Below are positions 1 to 5,900 of a stretch of 11,082 bases of DNA, one piece after another (position 1 is the stretch's first letter; each line of letters begins with the position of its first letter). The translations under genes were made by a program, and so were the position numbers. The DNA is from an uncultured Oscillospiraceae bacterium (GTDB lineage: Bacteria; Bacillota; Clostridia; Oscillospirales; Oscillospiraceae), in contig CAKTIN010000064.1 in assembly GCA_934565775.1 (NCBI GenBank), positions 1-11,082 on the forward strand, read 5' to 3'. The notes under the pieces were generated by a model. That model saw nothing but the letters and a program-made list of their open reading frames with translations, searched no databases and had not been told where the DNA came from.

Positions 1-25
1 TTGTTCGTTACCGTCCAAATTGCAG

Positions 26-58
26 CAAAATCCCAGCTTTCGCGCACGGAAAGCTGGG
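26..58 (-). terminator. Probable intrinsic terminator downstream of the small secreted protein gene
   Basis: A perfect 10-bp inverted repeat (32-41 with 49-58, loop 42-48) is followed on the minus strand by ATTTTG (complement of 26-31). It is the last of several hairpins met by leftward transcription after the stop codon at 153. On the plus strand the stem is followed by GTTCTTT, so it may also stop rightward transcription from a gene outside the window. Confidence 0.55.
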
Positions 59-62
59 GTTC

Positions 63-138
63 TTTGACAGTCTGAGCGTGTCAAAAAATGAGTTTTTTGA
101 CACGCTGAAGCGCCCCGGATTTTCCGGGGCGCTCAGAC
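63..138. repeat. Cluster of nested, competing inverted repeats (intergenic palindromic element)
   Basis: Four overlapping inverted repeats occur in 76 bp. They are 63-69 with 79-85 (TTTGACA/TGTCAAA), 70-78 with 130-138 (9 bp, GTCTGAGCG/CGCTCAGAC), 75-88 with 93-106 (14 bp perfect, 4-nt loop) and 109-119 with 123-133 (11 bp perfect, 3-nt loop). The outer 9-bp stem can enclose the two inner hairpins as a three-way junction, but its arms also compete with them. The element lies between the stop codon of the secreted-protein gene and the terminator at 26-58. It may help 3'-end formation or be a dispersed intergenic palindrome; copy number cannot be judged from one window. Confidence 0.8.
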
Positions 139-152
139 GGTTTGGTTTATTT

Positions 153-575
153 CTATTTCGTGTAAGTAAAGTTGCAGGAGCGGGTAATGGTCTCCGTGGT
201 TTCTCCCGTCAGGGTAAACACCGCCACCGCACGATACTCTCCTGCGCTGGGGACCGGCGCGGTATATTCCACGTTGATGCCATAGGTCTGGGGCCCGATC
301 GTCCACTGATTATACCGCTGGGGAATGGCGAAGCGGGTCCACTTACCGTTGACCTTCTTCTCCAGATAGGTCACGGCGGAGGAGGGGATCTTCGGGTCCT
401 GGGGGACGCAGACCACGGTCACGGAAGCCTTCCCGCTCTCAATACGCAGATGGACCGCCACAATGTGAGCGTAAGTATACTGCGGGGAGACCTCGGGGGG
501 ATCAGCCGCCAGGGCCGGCGTGGCCAGGGTGCAGAGGGCTGCCAGGATGAGTAACAGGGCACAACACTTTTTCAT
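153..575 (-). CDS. Small secreted beta-rich protein, function unknown
   Basis: A 140-residue exported protein I cannot name. The ATG at 573-575 is chosen because AAAGGAG (complement of 584-590) lies 8 nt upstream and the protein then begins with a classic signal peptide: MKK, a Leu/Ala-rich core, and a likely cut after ALA at residue 23. Upstream in-frame starts would bury this signal. The mature part (about 117 residues) is rich in alternating hydrophobic/polar strands, with a turn at residues 46-49 and a C-terminal strand NFTYTK, resembling small Ig-like beta-sandwich proteins secreted by many Clostridia. It has only two cysteines after the signal, C56 and C134, which could pair. It has no catalytic motif. 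It is transcribed divergently from the ABC ATPase. A TAAAAT-like hexamer (complement of 610-615) lacks a convincing -35, so its promoter is uncertain. That it is a real gene is well supported; the fold is inference. Confidence 0.8.
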   Translation of the reverse strand: MKKCCALLLILAALCTLATPALAADPPEVSPQYTYAHIVAVHLRIESGKASVTVVCVPQDPKIPSSAVTYLEKKVNGKWTRFAIPQRYNQWTIGPQTYGINVEYTAPVPSAGEYRAVAVFTLTGETTETITRSCNFTYTK

Positions 576-682
576 GGGGAATTCTCCTTTCTTTTTTGGG
601 GTCGCTTCCATTTTATCCCATCCCCGCTGCGAAATTTGTCGAAAGCCGTCGCTCCTGCCGCTTTTTTTGCGCTTGGCTTCGG

Positions 683-741
683 ATTTGCACAAAGAAAGTC
701 AAAAGTGCCAAAGAAAATTGTTCGATTGCACAAAAAGCCTC
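683..741 (+). repeat. Three imperfect direct repeats with ~20-bp spacing upstream of the ABC ATPase promoter
   Basis: Three related units begin with TGC at 686 (TGCACAAAGAAAG), 706 (TGCCAAAGAAAAT) and 727 (TGCACAAAAAGC). Spacings are 20 and 21 bp, about two helical turns, so they face the same side of the DNA. They end just before the -35 box at 742. The shared A-tracts could also act as an UP element or bend. The block is seen directly; a regulator-binding role is inference. Confidence 0.5.
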
Positions 742-770
742 TTGCATCCCGGGATGCGGTGTGATAAAAT
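742..770 (+). promoter_or_regulatory. Sigma-A promoter of the ABC ATPase gene, with a 14-bp palindrome over its -35/spacer
   Basis: TTGCAT (742-747) is separated by exactly 17 bp from TAAAAT (765-770), which is preceded by an extended -10 TG at 762-763. Transcription would begin near 777 and leave a leader of about 190 nt. The perfect palindrome GCATCCCGGGATGC (744-757) overlaps the -35 and the upstream half of the spacer, the usual place for a repressor operator. Promoter confidence is good; the operator is inferred. Confidence 0.7.
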
Positions 771-833
771 ACAGGTATCCAGGCGCAGTCTGCCTACTCC
801 ACGCCATATGCGATAGGCTCCCTGCGTGAAACT

Positions 834-841
834 AAAGGAGG
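834..841 (+). promoter_or_regulatory. Strong Shine-Dalgarno without a well-placed start codon
   Basis: AAAGGAGG is the best ribosome binding site in the 576-965 gap, yet TTG at 845 is only 3 nt away and opens a 24-codon frame ending at 917-919. The TTG at 858, in frame with the ABC ATPase, is 16 nt away. The accepted ATPase start is 125 nt downstream. A stem-loop follows at 896-923 (GCAG and TCATC pairing with GATGA and CTGC, with a 2-nt bulge). The site could drive a leader peptide, an N-terminally extended ATPase, or only ribosome loading. Confidence 0.45.
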
Positions 842-965
842 AATTTGTTCAACCCGTTTGGCTCGCGGTGCGGCAGTGTGGAGACCTGTCGTAATGCAGT
901 GTCATCATTTCATGGATGACTGCGAGGCTCGTTGCGCGGACGTCAAGGAGCCGGAGCCGGTATGT

Positions 966-2168
966 ATGGCAAGTGTTACTTTGAAAGGCATCATGAAAAT
1001 TTACCCGTTCAGCGGCAATGAAGAGAAGAAGTCCAAGAAAAAGAAGAAGGACGAAGAGGTCTCTTCCGAGGGGAAGGCCCAGCTTCTCGTGACCGAGAAG
1101 GGCGTCGTGGCTGTGCACGACTTCAATCTGGAGATTAAGGACAAGGAATTCATCGTTCTGGTCGGTCCCTCCGGCTGCGGCAAGTCCACCACCCTGCGGA
1201 TGGTCGCCGGTCTGGAGGAGATCACCGAGGGCGAGCTGTACATCGGCGACCGCCTGGTGAACGACGTGGCCCCCAAGGACCGGGACATCGCCATGGTCTT
1301 CCAGAACTACGCCCTGTATCCCCACATGACCGTCTATGATAACATGGCCTTCGCTCTGAAGCTCCGCCATGTGCCCAAGGCCGAGGTGGACCAGAAGGTC
1401 CGTCAGGCTGCGGAGATTCTGGACATCACCCAGTACCTGGACCGGAAGCCCAAGGCTCTGTCCGGCGGCCAGCGGCAGCGTGTGGCCATCGGCCGCGCCA
1501 TTGTCCGTGACCCCCAGGTCATGCTGATGGATGAGCCCCTGTCCAACCTGGACGCGAAGCTCCGGAACCAGATGCGTGCGGAGATCATCAAGCTGCGTGA
1601 GCGTATCGATACCACCTTTATTTACGTAACCCACGACCAGACCGAGGCCATGACCCTGGGCGACCGGATCGTCATTATGAAGGACGGCTTCATTCAGCAG
1701 ATCGGCACGCCTCAGGAGGTCTTTAACCATCCTGCCAACCTGTTCGTCGCCGGCTTCATCGGCACGCCGCAGATGAACTTCTTCAACGCCGAGCTGAAGA
1801 AGGAGAACGGCAAGTACAGCGTGGTCGTGGACGGCGTCAGCGTTGAGCTGTCCCCCGAGAAACAGGCCGCTCTGGCCTCCAAGAATGTGGCTCCTCAGGC
1901 CATCACCCTGGGCGTCCGCCCCGAGCACATCATGCTCACCGACAAGGGCGGCATTTCCGCGAAGGTCGATGTGTCCGAGATGATGGGCTCCGCCGTGCAC
2001 CTGCACGTGAACGACGGCAAGCAGGACATCGTCATCGTGGTGCAGACCATAGACATGACCGGCCATCAGCTGAGCAGCTTCACCTCCGGCAACATGATCA
2101 GCTTCACCTTCAACGGCAACGTCGCCCACCTGTTCAACAAGGAGACCGGCGTGAACCTGGAGTTCTAA
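966..2168 (+). CDS. ABC transporter ATPase of the MsmX/UgpC/MalK carbohydrate-importer family
   Basis: This is a 400-residue cytoplasmic ATPase that powers ABC sugar (CUT1-type) importers. All nucleotide-binding motifs are intact: Walker A GPSGCGKST at 67-75, Q-loop Q113 in VFQNYALYPHMTV, signature LSGGQ 165-169, Walker B VMLMDE 185-190, D-loop SNLD and switch H223 in THDQ. A C-terminal OB/TOBE-like regulatory region follows from about 255 (GVRPEH at 316-321). The start at 966 is chosen because MASVTLKGI matches family N-termini. Its ribosome site is weak (GGAG at 953-956). An upstream TTG at 858 would add 36 unrelated residues. It is longer than the usual 360-380 residues because of a lysine-rich insertion at about 16-46, before the A-loop region. 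No permease or binding-protein genes adjoin it, so like B. subtilis MsmX it probably serves several importers encoded elsewhere. It is monocistronic with its own promoter and terminator. Confidence 0.93.
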   Translation: MASVTLKGIMKIYPFSGNEEKKSKKKKKDEEVSSEGKAQLLVTEKGVVAVHDFNLEIKDKEFIVLVGPSGCGKSTTLRMVAGLEEITEGELYIGDRLVNDVAPKDRDIAMVFQNYALYPHMTVYDNMAFALKLRHVPKAEVDQKVRQAAEILDITQYLDRKPKALSGGQRQRVAIGRAIVRDPQVMLMDEPLSNLDAKLRNQMRAEIIKLRERIDTTFIYVTHDQTEAMTLGDRIVIMKDGFIQQIGTPQEVFNHPANLFVAGFIGTPQMNFFNAELKKENGKYSVVVDGVSVELSPEKQAALASKNVAPQAITLGVRPEHIMLTDKGGISAKVDVSEMMGSAVHLHVNDGKQDIVIVVQTIDMTGHQLSSFTSGNMISFTFNGNVAHLFNKETGVNLEF

Positions 2169-2190
2169 ACAATCCCGTCTATCATGCAGC

Positions 2191-2222
2191 AGAGGCCCCG
2201 GTCAACGCCCGGGGCCTCTTTT
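2191..2222 (+). terminator. Intrinsic terminator of the ABC ATPase gene
   Basis: An 11-bp GC-rich stem (2191-2201 with 2209-2219, 7-nt loop) is followed by TTTT at 2219-2222. It begins 22 nt after the ATPase stop codon. Confidence 0.85.
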
Positions 2223-2232
2223 CCTGTGGCAG

Positions 2233-2272
2233 AAAAATCTCCCGGCAGTTTGAACCTGCCGGGAGTCTTTTT
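2233..2272. terminator. Bidirectional intrinsic terminator between convergent genes
   Basis: A perfect 10-bp stem (CTCCCGGCAG at 2239-2248 with 2256-2265, 7-nt loop) is flanked by AAAAA on the left (2233-2237) and TCTTTTT on the right (2266-2272), so it gives a U-tract in both directions. It ends the minus-strand operon, whose last stop codon (2271-2273) overlaps the T-run, and backs up the ATPase terminator. Confidence 0.88.
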
Positions 2273-2885
2273 AGGCTTCCTCGCCCATTTTCCGGAATCG
2301 CGCCGCAATGACAGCCGCCGCGTCATCCAGCGAGAGCTTGCCGGTATCCAGATACAGGTCATAATGCGCCGGATCTCCCCAGAGCTGCCCCGTATAGGAC
2401 TCATAATACTTCTTCCGCTGCTTATCCATCTTCCGCACCAGCCGGGCCGCCTGGGACAGCGACAGGTTCTCCTGCACCATTTTCCGGCTGAAGCGCTGGG
2501 CCTCCGGCGCGGCAACAAACACCCGCAGAAGCTGCACGTCCTGGTCCCGCAGCACAAAGTCCGCGCACCGGCCCACAATGATGCAGTCCTCTCTTGCCGC
2601 CAGGCGCTTCATTTCGTGGCTTTGCAGGGCAAACAGCACCTCCGAGGTGGGCTTGCCCCGAAGGACATGATAATTTCCCTCATGGACCGTCTGGAACAGG
2701 TAGGGGTTGGTGGCCTTCTCGTCCGCCTGAGACACCGAGGTCTCCGGCAGCTCTCCGTAGGCGCAGGCCAGCCGCACCAGCTCCCGCTCATAGACCTTGA
2801 TCCCCAGAAGCTCCCCGGTTTTCAGGGCAATTTCATGACCGCCGCTGCCAAACTGGCGGCTAATGCTGATAATCCGATTTCCCAC
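2271..2885 (-). CDS. Cytidylate kinase-like family protein
   Basis: A 204-residue soluble P-loop protein of the cytidylate-kinase-like family (Cytidylate_kin2 type) common in Clostridia. It has the family's N-terminal signature IISISRQFGSGGHEIA (5-20), a CIIVGRCADFVL strand-loop (101-112), and a lid-like region with K155, R157 and YY at 160-161 followed by WGDPAHYDLYLDTGKLSLDDA. The P-loop is degenerate: GSGG is followed by H17 rather than the GK[ST] of true CMP kinases, so nucleoside-monophosphate kinase activity is not assured. The start is GTG at 2883-2885, with AGGAGGAG (complement of 2892-2899) 6 nt upstream. It lies 23 bp after the GLUG protein gene on the same strand and is the last gene of the three-gene operon. 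Its substrate and relation to the membrane proteins are unknown. It is not the housekeeping cmk. Confidence 0.85.
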   Translation of the reverse strand: MGNRIISISRQFGSGGHEIALKTGELLGIKVYERELVRLACAYGELPETSVSQADEKATNPYLFQTVHEGNYHVLRGKPTSEVLFALQSHEMKRLAAREDCIIVGRCADFVLRDQDVQLLRVFVAAPEAQRFSRKMVQENLSLSQAARLVRKMDKQRKKYYESYTGQLWGDPAHYDLYLDTGKLSLDDAAAVIAARFRKMGEEA

Positions 2886-2908
2886 GATCTTCTCCTCCTG
2901 TGCGTTCT

Positions 2909-5900
2909 TTATTGTTTCAGTGCGTCGAGGACCGGCTGGGGGAAGCTGACCTCCCGCTCCACCGCTGCAATCTGGCAGCTGAGAGAGACGTCCGCATCCG
3001 CCAGAACGATATGCACGCTCCCGGCGCAGGAAATCCGGATATTTTTCAGAACGCCGTCCTGCAGGGTCAGCTCTATGGAGCCCTGGGTGAACTGCACGTC
3101 CTGCCCCTGAATGTCCGGGGCAATGGTCTGGACCAGGCTGGTCATCCCCGCCTCGTCCAGAGAAAGGGTGTAGATCTGTCCTTTTCCGCTGGTCTGGCTG
3201 CTGACCGTGCCGTTCAGAACCAGCTCATAAACCAGATCCATAAGCTTGGAGGCGTCCATCAGGGATTTGCTCCCGGCGCTCACTGTGTGCCCGGAAGCAT
3301 CGCAGAAGCGGTCGCCGGAGAAGTACAGGGTCACGGAGCCCTTCTTCACTGCTCCGATGCTCTGCCCGTCCACCCGCAGGCTGTCATAGTCCAGGGTGTC
3401 ATTCACCACCACCGGACCGCAGTTTACGGACAGGGTCACATTCGCGGACTGCTGCTCCCGGCTGTTCATGGTGCTCCAGGCCTCCAGCAGGTCAAATACC
3501 TCCTGCGTCAGCTTGCCCTCCGGCGCGGCCCCCCCGGCAATCGCCTGGGTCACCGCCTCGGGGATCTCGGGCGCCTGGGCCCCGGTATTCAGCTTCGCCC
3601 GGGCATCCAGGTACAGGCCCTTGCTTCCGGCGCTGCCCATGGAAAAGGTAAGCTCCGTCAGCGTTCCGTCCACGGCAGTCAGAGCTGCCTCCAGGCTTCT
3701 TGTCCCCAGAGCCTCCGCTCCGCCCTCCGGCAGGAGCAGGCTCATCAGCTCCTGGGCCTTGCCCTCCTTCGCCGTCACCCGGTAGGTCTTTTGCCCGCCG
3801 CTCTGGGTCGTATCCACCCGGACCAGGCGGTACAGCTCCGCCGCCCGGTCGATCAGCGCGGCATAATCGGGAAACAGGTCGGAAACGCCGTAGGCCCGGC
3901 CGTTTTCCAGATACAGATTTCCGTTGGCGTAATACAGCGACACTCCCTGAAGGGTGAGGGCCGTCACCGTCGTGCCCTCCTGCTTGGTGCGGGACAGGCT
4001 GGCGGTGGTCTGCACGCTCTGGCCGTTCAGCCCTCCGTCAATCTCCAGCTCCATGGTCATGGGGTCCTGCTTGCCGTAAGCGCTGAGCAGGCGGTAAGCC
4101 TCCAGCCCGTCCCGCAGGCCGGTGTTCAGAAAGAACACCGCTGCTCCCGCTGCCAGAAGCAGGGCCAATACCAGCACCAGGATCCACCAGCGCTTCTTTT
4201 TCTTCGGCTTGCGCACCGGCGCCGCGCCTGCGGCGCCGCCCTCCCGCAGGGCGCGAAGCTCCTCCTCCGCCTTGGCCAGCCGCTCCTCAGCGGACAAGGC
4301 CCGGGCCAGAAGCTCCGCATCCGGACTCTCCGCCCCGGGGGCCGCCGCTTCCGGGGCCGCCTCGGGAGCGGGCACAGCCGCCCGGCGGGCCCTTGCCTTC
4401 TTTTTGCCCCGGTGGATCAGCCCCACAAGCAGCGCGATCAGCCCCACGAAGGCCGCCAGAACCAGCAGCCAGATCCACCACACCGGGAAGGAGGAGACCA
4501 CCGCCACCCGGGCGTCGCTCCCCTGCACCGGGAAGATCAGATAGCTGCCCACGGTCTTATAATCCGTCTGCACCCAGCGTCCGTCCTGCTGGGTGTAAAT
4601 CCGCAGGCGGCTGGTCTTGCCGTCCGGGGCCAGGTAGCGCAGGGTGTGGCTCTGCGTCCCGTCATCCGCCACCTGCACGTCCCACTGCTCCACTACCTCG
4701 CGGTTGATAGTCATGGCGGGCAGCTTTCCCTGGCTGAAGCAGGAGAAATAGTCGCCCAGATTATCCGTTACAAAGGCGCCGGGCGTCAGGGCCTCGGGGG
4801 TCACCGTCAGCCCGGCCTGGTCGTCATAATCCCCCTCCAGGAGGAAAATGGGCCGGCCGTCCTCCCGGGTCATATCAGAGGCCAGGCCCGGGGTATAGGG
4901 GGTATAGACCGCCGTCACCACGGTGTCCAGGTGAAGCTCCTTCAGCTCCGTCTTGTCCCACCGGGCGTAATAGCCCTCCTTCTGAGGCAGCTCCGGGTAA
5001 TCCGCAGGATCCACGGACGCGCCATACTGGAAGCTCCGGGTATCCAGGATCTTTCCGTCCGCCACAAAGGTCAAGGTAAAGGATTTCATGCTCTTGGGCA
5101 TGGCCGCCTCGGACTGGAGCTTATAATAGCTCACGGGCTCCGCCGCCCCGGCATAGCTCTGCCGGTTGATTCCGGCCAGCGCATCGGAGACGAAGTAGTT
5201 CTCCAGGAAGCTGCCCGCGTCTCCGCCGGAGATCGCGCCGCTGTACTGCTTGCTGTCTGTAATCTCCACGATGGAGTAGCATCCGGCCACGGTGCTGCTG
5301 ACACCGCTCACCGTCTCGGTGACGCCGCTGCCCACAATGCCGCCCACATAGCTGCCGCCGCTCAGGGCGCACTTGGCGTAGGACTGCCGGATGGTAGCCC
5401 CGGTCAATCCGGCGATGCCGCCCACATAGTTGCCGCTTTCGCTGGAGACCGTACCGTAGCCCTCGCTCTGGGTGATCAGGCCCAGATCCATCCGGCCGCA
5501 GATGCCGCCGGCGTAGCTGCGCTTGCTGGTAACCGCGCCGGTATTGGTGCAGCCCTGGATCACGGCCTTGTATTCATACTGCCGCCGGTACTCCCCGGAG
5601 ACCTGACTGCTCACGTCGTCCTCCGGGTCCAGGGCGTACTCCACCGCCATGGAGCCCGCCACGCCGCCGGTATTCAGGTCGCCGTAAACCGTGCCGCTGT
5701 TCTGGCTGGCGGAGACCTTGCCAAAGGTGATCTTATCCACATCCACGGCGGAGGCATCGACGATTCCGTCATTCTTGCCGTTCTGGACCTCCTCCATGGC
5801 GTCGAACAGGAGGTCGGAAATTTCTCCGAACTTGGCGTTGATGTCCCGCACGTCCTGGGCCATGGTGCCCACCATGCCGTTCACCGCCCCGTTGAGCAGG

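Noticed and set aside
858..965. N-terminal extension of the ABC ATPase from TTG at 858
   Set aside because: Not used as the start: the extra 36 residues do not resemble the family and the TTG is 16 nt from the ribosome site. Kept only as a finding.
849..2129. A 426-codon minus-strand frame opposite the ABC ATPase
   Set aside because: The plus strand has every ABC motif; the reverse product is low-complexity and has no ribosome site or domain.
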